This document shows positions 26,021-34,748 of a DNA stretch of 64,000 nt, piece after piece. The notes under the pieces were generated by a model. That model saw nothing but the letters and a program-made list of their open reading frames with translations, was not told where the DNA came from and ran no database searches. Positions within the stretch are counted from its first letter, which is position 1, and each line of letters starts with the position of its first letter. This stretch comes from an uncultured Lactobacillus sp. (GTDB lineage: Bacteria > Bacillota > Bacilli > Lactobacillales > Lactobacillaceae), in the NCBI GenBank assembly GCA_937874185.1, contig CALNAK010000022.1:186001-250000 (forward strand), written 5' to 3'. A program made the position numbers and the translations under genes.

Positions 26021-27232
26021 ATGAGTACTAATAAAAGTACAAAAGTAGAAGTCAAAAACTTAACAAAGATTTTTGGTAAACGTACTAACAAAGCCAAAGA
26101 GTTAAGTCGAGAAGGAAAAGATAAATCGGAGATTCTTAAAGAAACAGGAGCTACCATTGGTGTCGTCGATGCCAATTTCAAAATTAATGATGGCGAAATA
26201 TTCGTTATCATGGGCTTATCTGGTAGTGGTAAGTCAACCTTAGTAAGAATGATCAATCGTCTTATTGAACCAACAGATGGTGAAGTTTTGATTGATGGCG
26301 AAAACTTGATGAAGATGGATAAGAAAGAGCTTCGTGAAGTTCGTCGTAAGAAAATGAGTATGGTCTTCCAGAATTTTGGTTTGTTACCAAATAGAACTAT
26401 TTTGGAAAATGCTGAGTATGGCTTGGAAATTCAAGGAGTTGATAAAGAGACTCGTGAAAAGAAAGCTATGGAAGCACTAGATACCGTTAGTATCTCAGGT
26501 TACAACGATGAATATCCTGATCAATTATCAGGTGGTATGCAACAACGTGTGGGATTGGCTCGTGCTTTAGCTAATGATCCCGAAATTCTTTTGATGGATG
26601 AGGCCTTTTCAGCCCTTGATCCTTTGAACAGAACTGATATGCAAGATGAACTTTTGGATATTCAAGAGAGATTGCATAAGACAATTATCTTTATCAGTCA
26701 TGATTTAAACGAAGCCTTAAAAATTGGTGACCGTATTATGATCATGAAGGATGCCAAGGTTATTCAAACAGGTACTCCGGAAGATATTTTGACACATCCA
26801 GCTAATGAATATGTTGAAGAATTTATTGAAAATGTTGATAGAAGTAAGGTTCTTACTGCCGGTAACGTAATGATTCGTCCAATGACAATCAATATCGAAA
26901 AAGCTGGTCCACGTTTGACCTTGAAGATGATGAAAGCTAACGAAGTTTCAACTGCATATATTGTTGACGGTGACCGTAAGTTGCTCGGCGTCGTTGATGC
27001 TAATGATGTTATTAAGTTGGTTCGTGAGAATAATCGTGATATTAAATCTATTCTTCAAACAGAGGTTCCAACTACACCAGAAGACACTCCAATTGCTGAT
27101 TTGATGGATGATATTTCTCAAACAGGTATCCCATTTGCCGTTGTTAATGACAAGAAACAATTGAAGGGAATTATTGTCCGTGGTGCCGTTCTTGGTGCCT
27201 TGGCCGGAAATGAGGTGAGCGATTTTGAATAG
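26021..27232 (+). CDS. opuAA: Glycine betaine ABC importer ATPase with CBS domains (OpuAA)
   Basis: 403 residues. An N-terminal ATPase (Walker A MGLSGSGKST, signature LSGGMQQR, Walker B ILLMDEAFSALD) is followed by tandem CBS domains (about 270-400). In OpuA-type importers the CBS pair senses ionic strength or cyclic di-AMP. The ATG after the gggggattt ribosome binding site is taken as start; an in-frame ATG 12 bp earlier overlaps that site. It energises uptake of glycine betaine-like osmolytes and overlaps the permease gene by 8 bp. Confidence 0.92.
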   Translation: MSTNKSTKVEVKNLTKIFGKRTNKAKELSREGKDKSEILKETGATIGVVDANFKINDGEIFVIMGLSGSGKSTLVRMINRLIEPTDGEVLIDGENLMKMDKKELREVRRKKMSMVFQNFGLLPNRTILENAEYGLEIQGVDKETREKKAMEALDTVSISGYNDEYPDQLSGGMQQRVGLARALANDPEILLMDEAFSALDPLNRTDMQDELLDIQERLHKTIIFISHDLNEALKIGDRIMIMKDAKVIQTGTPEDILTHPANEYVEEFIENVDRSKVLTAGNVMIRPMTINIEKAGPRLTLKMMKANEVSTAYIVDGDRKLLGVVDANDVIKLVRENNRDIKSILQTEVPTTPEDTPIADLMDDISQTGIPFAVVNDKKQLKGIIVRGAVLGALAGNEVSDFE

Positions 27233-28091
27233 TCTAATTTTAGGTAGTATTCCAAAGATTCCACTAGCTCATTGGATCGACAGTTTTGTTGATTGGCTCG
27301 TACAATTTACAGGTTTCTTTAACGCTATTACTAACTTTATTGGTTCTATCAATAATGCCTTTCAATGGGTTTTCGATATTATTCCAATTTGGTTATTTAT
27401 CGTTCTAGTTCTAGCTTTAACTTATTATGTAAATCGTGATAAGCAAAATTGGGGGCTCTTAATATTTGAGTTCTTAGGTTTACTTTTGATTTGGAACTTA
27501 GATTTTTGGCGTGATATGACACAAACATTAACACTAGTACTTACTGCTAGTTTAATCGCTCTAGTTATTGGTATTCCATTAGGTATTTTGATGGCTAAGA
27601 GTCACACAGCTGAAATTATTTTGAAACCAATTCTTGATTTCATGCAAACAATGCCAGCTTTCGTTTACTTGATTCCAGCCGTTGCTTTATTCGGTATTGG
27701 TATGGTTCCAGGTATCGTAGCGTCAGTTATCTTTGCAATGCCTCCAACAGTTCGTATGACTAATATGGGTATCCGTGAAGTCCCTGCAGAATTGATTGAA
27801 GCAGCTGATTCATTTGGATCAACTGAATGGCAAAAATTATTCAAGGTTGAATTACCAATTGCTAAAACTAGTTTGATGGCTGGTGTTAACCAAAGTATGA
27901 TGCTTTCATTATCAATGGTTGTTATTGCTTCAATGATCGGTGCTATGGGTCTTGGAACTAAAGTTTACTTTGCTGTTGGTAGAAACGATGCTGGTGGTGG
28001 TTTTGCTGCCGGTCTTTCAATTGTTATCTTGGCAATTATCTTAGATCGTCTAACACAATCATTAACAAGAACACGCAGAAAACAACATTAG
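27225..28091 (+). CDS. opuAB: Glycine betaine ABC importer permease (OpuAB)
   Basis: 288 residues from a TTG start with gaggtgag upstream. Membrane helices cover most of the protein, and the coupling-loop motif EAADSFGSTEWQKLFKVELPIA (about 195-216) is typical of the ProW/OpuAB family. The substrate-binding protein is a separate gene rather than fused to the permease, as in the three-gene B. subtilis OpuA system. It forms the channel for osmolyte import. Confidence 0.92.
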   Translation: MNSLILGSIPKIPLAHWIDSFVDWLVQFTGFFNAITNFIGSINNAFQWVFDIIPIWLFIVLVLALTYYVNRDKQNWGLLIFEFLGLLLIWNLDFWRDMTQTLTLVLTASLIALVIGIPLGILMAKSHTAEIILKPILDFMQTMPAFVYLIPAVALFGIGMVPGIVASVIFAMPPTVRMTNMGIREVPAELIEAADSFGSTEWQKLFKVELPIAKTSLMAGVNQSMMLSLSMVVIASMIGAMGLGTKVYFAVGRNDAGGGFAAGLSIVILAIILDRLTQSLTRTRRKQH

Positions 28092-28101
28092 GAGGGATTA
28101 T

Positions 28102-29007
28102 TTGAAAGACAAGAAATTTTTAAAACTTTTCTTATTAGCTCTATTCATTATCCCAATTATTTCCGCATGTAGTTCTCAAACTGCTTCGTACAATAGTAAG
28201 GAAAAGTTGGGTTCACAAATAAACTATACAATCACTGGTATTGATGCTGGTGCTGGTATCATGTCATCAACTCAAAAAGCTTTAGACGAGTATGGATTGA
28301 CTAAAGATAATTGGCAATTACAAACTAGTTCAACTTCAGCAATGACAAGTACTTTGGACAAAGCGCTTCAAGATAAACGTCCAATTGTTGTTACTGGTTG
28401 GCAACCACATTGGATGTTTACTAAATATAATATTAAGTTTTTGAAAGATCCTAAGAATGTCTTCGGTAAAGCTGAACATATTGATACAGTTGTTCGTAAA
28501 GGCTTGAAGAAGGATAAACCCGAGGCCTATACAATTTTAGATAGATTCCACTGGACTCCAGCCCAGATGTCTGAAGTTATGTTGAAGGTTAATGACGGTA
28601 TGGATCCTAATAAAGCCGCTAAACAATGGATCAAAGCTAACCCTAAACAAGTTCAAAAATGGACTAAGGGTGTAAAGAAGGTTCATGGTCAATCATTGAA
28701 GATGACCTATGTGGCATGGGATTCTGAAATTGCCTCAACTAACGTTGTGGCTCAGGTTCTAAGAGATAAAGGTTATAAGGTAACGATTCAAGCAATGGAG
28801 ATTCAACCAGTTTGGGCTTCAATTGCTACAGGAGCTGCTGATGCGCAAGTCAGTGCCTGGTTACCTAAGACTTCTGGCTTATTCTATAAGGATTATAAGG
28901 GCAGATTTGATGATTTAGGTCCTAATCTTGAGGGTGCCAAAGTTGGCCTAGCTGTTCCAAAATATATGACTAATATTAATTCCATTGAGGATTTAAAAAA
29001 TAAGTAA
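28102..29007 (+). CDS. opuAC: Glycine betaine-binding lipoprotein (OpuAC)
   Basis: 301 residues from a TTG start with a strong aggaggg ribosome binding site. The signal peptide ends in the lipobox ISAC, so it is lipid-anchored outside the membrane. GWQPHWMF (about 93-100) supplies aromatic residues like those that box the trimethylammonium group in betaine-binding proteins, and WDSEIAST and SAWLP follow. It delivers osmolytes to OpuAB. A terminator closes the operon. Confidence 0.92.
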   Translation: MKDKKFLKLFLLALFIIPIISACSSQTASYNSKEKLGSQINYTITGIDAGAGIMSSTQKALDEYGLTKDNWQLQTSSTSAMTSTLDKALQDKRPIVVTGWQPHWMFTKYNIKFLKDPKNVFGKAEHIDTVVRKGLKKDKPEAYTILDRFHWTPAQMSEVMLKVNDGMDPNKAAKQWIKANPKQVQKWTKGVKKVHGQSLKMTYVAWDSEIASTNVVAQVLRDKGYKVTIQAMEIQPVWASIATGAADAQVSAWLPKTSGLFYKDYKGRFDDLGPNLEGAKVGLAVPKYMTNINSIEDLKNK

Positions 29008-29014
29008 AAAACTC

Positions 29015-29042
29015 AAAAATCGGGAGAAATTCCGATTTTTTT
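29015..29042 (+). terminator. opuA operon terminator
   Basis: aaaaatcgg and ccgattttt form a 9-bp stem with a gagaaatt loop and a T-run. Confidence 0.88.
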
Positions 29043-29230
29043 TGCATTCAGGAAGTCTATTTATGTATTATTGGAATAATAGAGTGGTCTAGTCATTTAT
29101 ATATCATATGAAATATTATTTTGAGACGTGTATATATACGTTTTGGAGGCTATGAGCAAATGACATGACATAAGTAAGGGTATATAATTATATTAATTAA
29201 TATATAAATTTGTTATATAGGGGCGATGTC

Positions 29231-30094
29231 GTGGACATTCAAGCGTTTATTGATAAAAGAAAAAGTTTAGGCCTTTCCCAGAAGGAATTAAGCAACGGTA
29301 TTTGTACTCAAGCAACGTTGAGCAAGTTTGAGAACAATGGTAAAATTCCTTCTCTGAAGATCCTAATCCAATTGTGTAATCGTCTGGATTTATCACTGGA
29401 CAGTATCATTGGCGTTACAGATTCCAATAGCCAAAAAGTCATTAAGGAGATGAATCAAGCAGAATTCAATTTAATTATTCAGGAATATGCTGATTCTCGG
29501 GAAATCATTAAGAAGATTAACCCTGATACCTTAGCAGATGACAAAGATGCACTGATGCAATATTACTATTTGAGAGGTTATCTGAACGTACTAGATGACG
29601 GCGATTTATTTGATGCGGTCTTTGACTTTAATCGAATATTGTCGGAATTAGATGCGCATGGCGAAACTATTTTTACATTCTTATCATTTGTAGGAATGGG
29701 AATGGTTTATGCTAAACAAGGTGATGACTCGAAGAGTGAATATTACTTCAGCAAAGTTTTCAATAACATCTATACGATGTCAATTGATGATGTAACGAAA
29801 ATTTGGCGTTATATCAATATTATTTTCTACTGTGCAATCTATTACTCTGAAAGAAGTGAACTCGAAACAGCTAATGCTTTGTTGCAATATGCTGTGAAGA
29901 TTTGTTCAGAAAACCATGTAACTTATTATATTGCCAGAGTTTATGCTCAATTAGCCATGAATGAAAATCGGGTTAACGGCAACAATAAGAAAGTACGTAA
30001 TTATATTAATAAGGCTTTGGTATTTTCAGAATTTAATAGCAATAAGAAAGAAATCGAAGTCATTAAAAGATGGATTTCCAGTAACAATTTATAA
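29231..30094 (+). CDS. XRE-family regulator with TPR-like C-terminus (Rgg/RNPP type)
   Basis: About 287 residues. The start is the GTG after aggggcgatgtc; the frame is open a little further upstream. The N-terminal helix-turn-helix is FIDKRKSLGLSQKELSNGI through LSKFENNGKIPSLKIL (about 5-45). The remaining ~220 residues look all-helical with TPR-like repeats, as in peptide-responsive Rgg/PlcR/NprR regulators. No small pheromone-like ORF is obvious beside it, so peptide sensing is only suggested. It is followed by the family A composite repeat. Confidence 0.75.
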   Translation: MDIQAFIDKRKSLGLSQKELSNGICTQATLSKFENNGKIPSLKILIQLCNRLDLSLDSIIGVTDSNSQKVIKEMNQAEFNLIIQEYADSREIIKKINPDTLADDKDALMQYYYLRGYLNVLDDGDLFDAVFDFNRILSELDAHGETIFTFLSFVGMGMVYAKQGDDSKSEYYFSKVFNNIYTMSIDDVTKIWRYINIIFYCAIYYSERSELETANALLQYAVKICSENHVTYYIARVYAQLAMNENRVNGNNKKVRNYINKALVFSEFNSNKKEIEVIKRWISSNNL

Positions 30095-30122
30095 CCAAGG
30101 GAAAAGTAGGTTTATGTAAAGA

Positions 30123-30291
30123 TTCCGCTCTCCACAAGGAAGAATAAATGGCTGGAACATAGCGGGCACAACTTGAAATCAATTCCAAAGTTCGGAATTG
30201 TTTCCAAGATTGGCCTTTTTCTAACCTGACTTTGTCAGCTAAGAAAAATTTTGCTATTGAGCCATTTTTCTTCCTTGTTCCGAGCTAGTTT
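30123..30291 (+). repeat. Family A structured repeat, copy A2
   Basis: Begins ttccgctctccac and ends ccgagctagtttg. The outer helix pairs acaaggaagaataaatggct with gagccatttttcttccttgt, the inner helix pairs catagc with gctattg, arm 2 pairs cttgaaatcaattcc with cggaattgtttccaag, and arm 3 pairs tttttctaacctgac with gtcagctaagaaaaa. It is nearly identical to the reverse complement of copy A5 and forms the left half of an inverted pair with A3. Confidence 0.9.
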
Positions 30292-30303
30292 GTATATTAA
30301 ATC

Positions 30304-30362
30304 AAAAGTACTAATTCAATTTATCCTAGAATAATTTAGGGTAACAGAATTAGTGCTTTTTT
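30304..30362. repeat. Central hairpin of composite repeat A2/A3
   Basis: aaaagtactaattc pairs with gaattagtgctttt, with a second inner stem (tatccta/tagggta). It occupies the same position as a related hairpin between A4 and A5, and the T-run after it would allow termination. Confidence 0.75.
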
Positions 30363-30406
30363 CTACGTCCATAAAAAATTAAATTTAAAAAATATACAGA
30401 AATACC

Positions 30407-30572
30407 AACTAGTCTGGAATGAAAAGGCGATGGGTTCAATAGCCAATTTTGACTTAGTTGGCGTACTTTGCCAGCTTAGTCAAAGGCCAAGCTTGTAGAC
30501 AACAGGGCTTTTGTTGGCTTCAAGTTGTGCCGGCTATGATCCACCCCAATCGCCTTTTCATGGAGGACGGAA
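30407..30572 (-). repeat. Family A structured repeat, copy A3
   Basis: Minus-strand copy with outer helix catgaaaaggcgattggggt paired with acccatcgccttttcatt, a different sequence from A2 but the same position. Core segments gccggcacaacttgaa, ggcc and ctaagctgg are kept. It is nearly identical to A4. A short plus-strand ORF across it is not considered a gene. Confidence 0.88.
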
Positions 30573-30656
30573 ATTACCAACATAAGAAAGGACCCATATT
30601 TTGTGGAGTCTCTTTTTGTGATATATTGGAGGGACAATTAGAGTAGGGGTATATTT

Positions 30657-31784
30657 ATGAATCTTAGTCGAAAAAAAATAATAAAATATAGCATTATTGT
30701 TATCGCAATGCTATTTATACTGGTTTATCCTGTCCAAATTTATAACGGGGCTATGAACCTTATTAGTACGGCCACACCTTTGATTTTGGGTGCTATTTTG
30801 GCATATGTACTAAATATTTTATGTGTTAAATTGGAAAAATATTATTTTCCACGTACAAAAATTAAATGGCTTCAAAAAAGTCGTCGTGGCTTAGTTATTT
30901 TGAGTGCGTTAGTAATCGTTACCGTTGTTATGGTTGGAGTTTTCCGATTAGTATTGCCACAATTCTTTAGTGCTTTGACTAATTTCTTCAAATATATTCC
31001 AACATTCATTAGTGATCTATCTGATTTTGTTCAGAAGATTAATCATGATTCAGTAATATCTGATCAATTGAAAACAGCCAATATTGATTGGACCTCTATT
31101 CAAGCTAAAGTCACTAAGTTTTTAACTTCGGGTGTCAGTGGCTTGTTTGGATCAACTTTCAAAATTGTTTCAGGTATCACCAAAGGATTTGTTAATTTTG
31201 TTTTGGCTTTAACATTTGCAATTTATATTTTAGCCAGCAAAGAAAAATTAATGGCTCAATTTGCCAAACTTGGTCATGCTTTTATGAAGAAGGATCATAT
31301 TAAAAAATTTCAGTATGTTATGAGCGTTACTAATAAAATGTTCAGTAGCTTCATTGCCGGACAAGTTACTGAAGCAATCATTTTGGGAAGCCTTTGTGCG
31401 ATTGGGATGTTAATTTTTAGATTCCCTTATGCCTTATCAGTTGGTGCTTTCGTAAGTATCACTTCATTGATACCTATTCTTGGTGCCTGGTTAGGTGGGG
31501 CAGTCGGGTTCTTGTTGATTGCTGTTGAGTCACCAATTAAAGCTATTTTATTTATCGTCTTCATTTTGGTATTACAACAATTTGAAAGTAATGTTATTTA
31601 TCCAAAAGTTGTCGGTACATCAATCGGACTACCCGGAATTTGGGTTTTAGCCTCAATTACTGTCGGTGGTGGTCTGGCCGGTATCGTCGGAATGTTGTTA
31701 GGAGTACCTATTGCCGCAACTATTTATCAATTACTTAAGGTTCAGACAAATCAACGTCTAGAAAATCAAAAAGAAACTGAGTAA
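30657..31784 (+). CDS. AI-2E family transporter
   Basis: 375 residues with about eight membrane helices arranged as in the AI-2E/YdbI family: two N-terminal helices, a hydrophilic segment (about 110-165), then GFVNFVLALTFAIYILASKEKL, the FIAGQVTEAIILG region and the conserved PKVVGTSIGLPGIWVL near residue 320. Proteins of this family export small molecules or sodium/protons, and few have assigned substrates. Start follows gtaggggtata. An M50-like protein gene follows after 38 bp. Confidence 0.88.
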   Translation: MNLSRKKIIKYSIIVIAMLFILVYPVQIYNGAMNLISTATPLILGAILAYVLNILCVKLEKYYFPRTKIKWLQKSRRGLVILSALVIVTVVMVGVFRLVLPQFFSALTNFFKYIPTFISDLSDFVQKINHDSVISDQLKTANIDWTSIQAKVTKFLTSGVSGLFGSTFKIVSGITKGFVNFVLALTFAIYILASKEKLMAQFAKLGHAFMKKDHIKKFQYVMSVTNKMFSSFIAGQVTEAIILGSLCAIGMLIFRFPYALSVGAFVSITSLIPILGAWLGGAVGFLLIAVESPIKAILFIVFILVLQQFESNVIYPKVVGTSIGLPGIWVLASITVGGGLAGIVGMLLGVPIAATIYQLLKVQTNQRLENQKETE

Positions 31785-31822
31785 TGTTATAATTTGGGAA
31801 ATTACGTTTAGGAGCGATTGCT

Positions 31823-32608
31823 TTGTGGAATAACTATTTTAATTTCGTGTTAACTTTCGTAGCAATTTTTACCTTAATTCCATATTTAACATCGCTGATT
31901 ACTTCTTGGTTGGGACATTTATCAAAGATTACCTTGGTAAATAATTTGGGTAGTAACAGCCAATTAATAGTCGGTGGATTAGGCGTTATTATTCATGAAT
32001 TAGGGCATACCATTTTTGCATATTTATTCGGTCATAAAGTAACTAAGGTGCAGTTACTAAATTTAGACTATCGACAATCTGGTTCCTTAGGATCTGTTGA
32101 TCACAGTTGGAATGACCGTAACGTTTATCAATTAATGGGTAATTTCTTTATTGGCCTTGCACCTTACTACATGTGTTCTATGTCTTTATATCTACTACAA
32201 AAATTCTTGTTGAACGCTCAATTTAGTGTGAGCTCGTTAACCCAGAGTTTAGACATCAATACAATGATATCCGCCAGTGTGATTTTTGATTCAGTATTGG
32301 ATAATTTAAAATCTAGTTTCTCCAATGCTTCATTACCAATGATTGTTTTATATATAGTGCTAACAATTATGATTGCCAGCACAGGGTATGACTTGAGTCG
32401 TAACGACTTTATGACGGTTAACAAGGGAATCTTACCTTGGGTGGTTACTTTGCTTGTAATCGGCAGTATCCTTTATCTGTTTCATTTGAAAACAGTCGTT
32501 ATGGCTGGAGCAGTTTATTTCGTGGCATTCTCAATTTTGTTCATGATACATGCGTTAATTAGTGTCGTTATGTCGATGATTGTAATAAAGATATTAGGAA
32601 TATTCTAA
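31823..32608 (+). CDS. M50-like membrane metalloprotease
   Basis: 261 residues, all hydrophobic helices, from a TTG start with aggagcg upstream. The zinc-binding HExxH motif is present as IIHELGHTIFAYLFGHKV (about 54-71), the core of M50 site-2-type proteases. Family members with this short architecture occur in lactobacilli without known substrate. It would cleave within the membrane if active; I do not see a clear second zinc ligand (NPDG) motif. A perfect 16-bp terminator stem overlaps the stop codon. Confidence 0.75.
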   Translation: MWNNYFNFVLTFVAIFTLIPYLTSLITSWLGHLSKITLVNNLGSNSQLIVGGLGVIIHELGHTIFAYLFGHKVTKVQLLNLDYRQSGSLGSVDHSWNDRNVYQLMGNFFIGLAPYYMCSMSLYLLQKFLLNAQFSVSSLTQSLDINTMISASVIFDSVLDNLKSSFSNASLPMIVLYIVLTIMIASTGYDLSRNDFMTVNKGILPWVVTLLVIGSILYLFHLKTVVMAGAVYFVAFSILFMIHALISVVMSMIVIKILGIF

Positions 32609-32639
32609 AAGAACACCATCATCGATGGTGTTCTTTTAG
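32605..32639. terminator. Perfect 16-bp terminator hairpin
   Basis: ctaaaagaacaccatc and gatggtgttcttttag pair over 16 bp with a 3-nt loop. It ends the AI-2E/M50 operon. Confidence 0.9.
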
Positions 32640-32659
32640 CCTTAGCAGGAGATATTAAT

Positions 32660-33149
32660 ATGAGTAGAAAAACTTTTCACATTGCATTTGGTGCTTATGG
32701 AATAATAACTAAGGGTGATTAACTGTTAGTTATCAGAAAGAATGGTGGACCATATGTTAATCGATTTGATTTACCTGGTGGTAGCCTTGATGAGGGTGAA
32801 CCACTTAGTAAAACAGTTATCCGAGAAGTTAAAGAGGAAACCGGATTGATAGTTGAGAAGAGTCAGCAATTGGGCACGATAAGTTACCGCTATCCATGGA
32901 AGTATCAGATATATACATGGAATGAACATATTTGTGTTTTCTATGATATTCAACAATTTTCGGGAAAGATTCAATCCAAGGTAGTACAATTTATTGGGCA
33001 GGATTCAAGGGGGCGCTAATTGGGTAAAGTTATCTGATTTGAATTCTGATAATAGTTCGCCATTAGTTTTGAAGGCTAAAGAGTTTGCTGTGACACATGA
33101 GTTCAAGATAGTTGATGAAACCTATGCTGATTGGCAAATTATGATTTAA
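32660..33149 (+). pseudogene. Nudix hydrolase pseudogene (stop plus frameshift)
   Basis: An aggagatatta ribosome binding site and ATG begin a Nudix protein, but codon 21 is TAA (ITKGD-stop-LLVIRK; a lysine codon is likely ancestral). The Nudix box then reads GGSLDEGEPLSK...REVKEETGL and is complete. A frameshift near 33010, at a run of five G, is needed to continue into GGANWVKLSDL and the normal end. The total length of 490 bp is one base over a multiple of three. It would have hydrolysed a nucleoside diphosphate derivative; it is very likely inactive now. Confidence 0.85.
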
Positions 33150-33235
33150 CTGAATTAAGATGTGATTATAAAAATGGACCAACCAATTTTAGTTTTTAAT
33201 TGGTTGGTCCATTTTTTCTTCGTTTTCTAATCGAA

Positions 33236-33353
33236 ATGAGCTACACAAGGGTAACTCTTTCCGATTTACCTAATATCGGTCTCACTCACTTCGTGAGCAA
33301 TTCCAAATATCATGTAAATCGTCGAGAGCTGATTATCCTTATTTTGCTCTCTA
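33236..33353. repeat. Family B-like structured repeat, copy 3
   Basis: gagctac at the left and ttgctctct at the right match the copy immediately to the right. Inside, agggtaa pairs with ttatcct and cgatttac pairs with gtaaatcg, giving the same two-helix layout, but box 1 and box 2 are not well kept. I therefore call it a diverged member. Confidence 0.6.
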
Positions 33354-33361
33354 ATATGAAA

Positions 33362-33480
33362 CGAGCTACGTAGACCAATTTCACTCCGCTTTGCCTGACT
33401 TCCCAAATCATACGCAAAATGCACGTATAATTCGTGAAGTCCTGCAAATGCTCGGAAATTCCCGGTCTACTTTGCTCTCT
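33362..33480 (+). repeat. Family B structured repeat, copy 4
   Basis: Outer helix gtagacc/ggtctac, box 1 TTCACTCCGCTT, inner helix gacttcc...ggaagtc-like arm (gacttc/gaagtc with catacg/cgtat), box 2 ATGCTCGGAA. Both boxes are identical to those of copies 1 and 2 although neither helix is. It abuts the stop codon of the next gene. Confidence 0.8.
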
Positions 33481-33928
33481 AATTAGTAAATGATTGATTC
33501 AGCTTATTCAAATCGCTGTCATTAAATCTGATATCGTCTAAGTCATCTGCTTTATCACTTAGTTCGTTAGTAACTTTTTCTGTTAAGGCATCTAGGTCAT
33601 TTTGATCAGCAGTATCTGGTAGTAGACCAACGATTAAGTAATCAATTGGAGTTTTGTCGTTTCCCCAAGCAACGGGTGTCTTGAATGTTAAGGTCATTGT
33701 GTGGATGCTGTGTTTCTTGTCACTTGTGGCATACATGAAGACGGCACGGTTTTCTAAAATAGTGTTACCTTGGGCAGCACTTGCAAAAATACTACTTTGA
33801 ATAGCTTGTTCATCAACGTTAAATTCTTCAGCAGTTTTTTGAGCGGCTAATTTTAAGGCGCTTAATTGGTTGTTATCCTTTAATTCAATACTTGCTGTTG
33901 TGTGGTTCTTTCTAAAAATTTTAAACAT
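33479..33928 (-). CDS. PTS fructose/mannitol-type EIIA-like protein, active-site His not seen
   Basis: 149 residues. The middle and end (VAWGNDKTPIDYLIVGLLPD, about 91-110, then a helix NDLDALTEKVTNEL) resemble the PVDWG-x-DG-x-PVDLVFLL segment of PTS EIIA type 2 domains. In true EIIA the phosphorylated His lies in an A-I-P-H motif; here the equivalent RAVFMYATSDKKHS has no such motif. It stands alone with no EIIB/EIIC gene. It may be a regulatory, non-phosphorylated relative, or the family call may be wrong. A gggag ribosome binding site supports the start. Confidence 0.5.
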   Translation of the reverse strand: MFKIFRKNHTTASIELKDNNQLSALKLAAQKTAEEFNVDEQAIQSSIFASAAQGNTILENRAVFMYATSDKKHSIHTMTLTFKTPVAWGNDKTPIDYLIVGLLPDTADQNDLDALTEKVTNELSDKADDLDDIRFNDSDLNKLNQSFTN

Positions 33929-34073
33929 AATTGTTATCTCCCTTGCATTATAAGATATTTAATTCAACGAAGTAGCTTTGACATGTCTTGCTCTCTACAA
34001 GACCCATGTTATTCTATCGAACGGGTTTCATAGCAAGGGGAAAGTTCAAACTTTTTAAAATTTATTAATTCAG

Positions 34074-34727
34074 TTAATCGAAAGCACGAATTTCAGAAGG
34101 TATTTCGGTTGGATCTTCCAGAATAACTTCAGCGTCTGCCTGGGCTAATTCTTTATAGTCGCCAAACCCATAAGTGATACCAAGTGTGTGAATACGATTG
34201 GCAATTCCACCTTGAATATCGGTAGCACGATCCCCAATAATTACTGATTGATCTAAATCAGCATTGATGTCGGATAATCCATATTTCAGAATATCAGTTT
34301 TATTGATCCGAGTTACTTGGTCATCAGAAGCACCGTACAATCCGCTGAAATAAGCGTCCAATTTTAAATATGAAACTAACTCTTTAATCAAACTTTCTGG
34401 TTTAGTAGAGGAAATATATAATTTATAACCTTCATCTTTTAGTGCCATTAAAACGTCCGCAATCTGTGGATAAAGATTGAGTTGATGTAATCCCTTGGTA
34501 TTGTAATATTCTTGATAAGCTGCGATGGCTTTAGGGTAACTGGATTCTGCCAAATTAGGATAGAATTTTGCTAGACTATCGGTCAAAGCTGGTCCAATAA
34601 ATTTTTGGTAAGTAGCCTGGCCTAAGTCGGGAAGCTCCAAAATTTTTGCCATGTATTCCAATGCCTTGATTGTGCCAACTTGTGTATCAGCGATTGTACC
34701 GTCGAAGTCGAAGAAGATGTTTTTCAT
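34074..34727 (-). CDS. HAD superfamily hydrolase (Gph-like phosphatase)
   Basis: 217 residues. Motif I is FFDFDGTIADT (Asp nucleophile at about 7), motif II LYISSTKPE (about 101-109), motif III Lys in the TRINKTDILKYGL region, and motif IV VIIGDRATDIQGG (about 165-177). The helical cap between motifs I and II matches phosphoglycolate phosphatase-like enzymes. The substrate is unknown. It begins 21 bp after the MFS gene and is probably cotranscribed with it. Confidence 0.88.
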   Translation of the reverse strand: MKNIFFDFDGTIADTQVGTIKALEYMAKILELPDLGQATYQKFIGPALTDSLAKFYPNLAESSYPKAIAAYQEYYNTKGLHQLNLYPQIADVLMALKDEGYKLYISSTKPESLIKELVSYLKLDAYFSGLYGASDDQVTRINKTDILKYGLSDINADLDQSVIIGDRATDIQGGIANRIHTLGITYGFGDYKELAQADAEVILEDPTEIPSEIRAFD

Positions 34728-34748
34728 AATTGTGTGCTCCTTTATTGA

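Noticed and set aside
30458..30646. 62-codon ORF through family A copy A3
   Set aside because: The frame runs through a structured repeat, is not kept in the sister copy A4, and the product resembles nothing known.
33236..33480. CRISPR-like tandem repeat
   Set aside because: Only two units, each with internal complementarity and different interiors; no short direct repeats with spacers and no cas genes.
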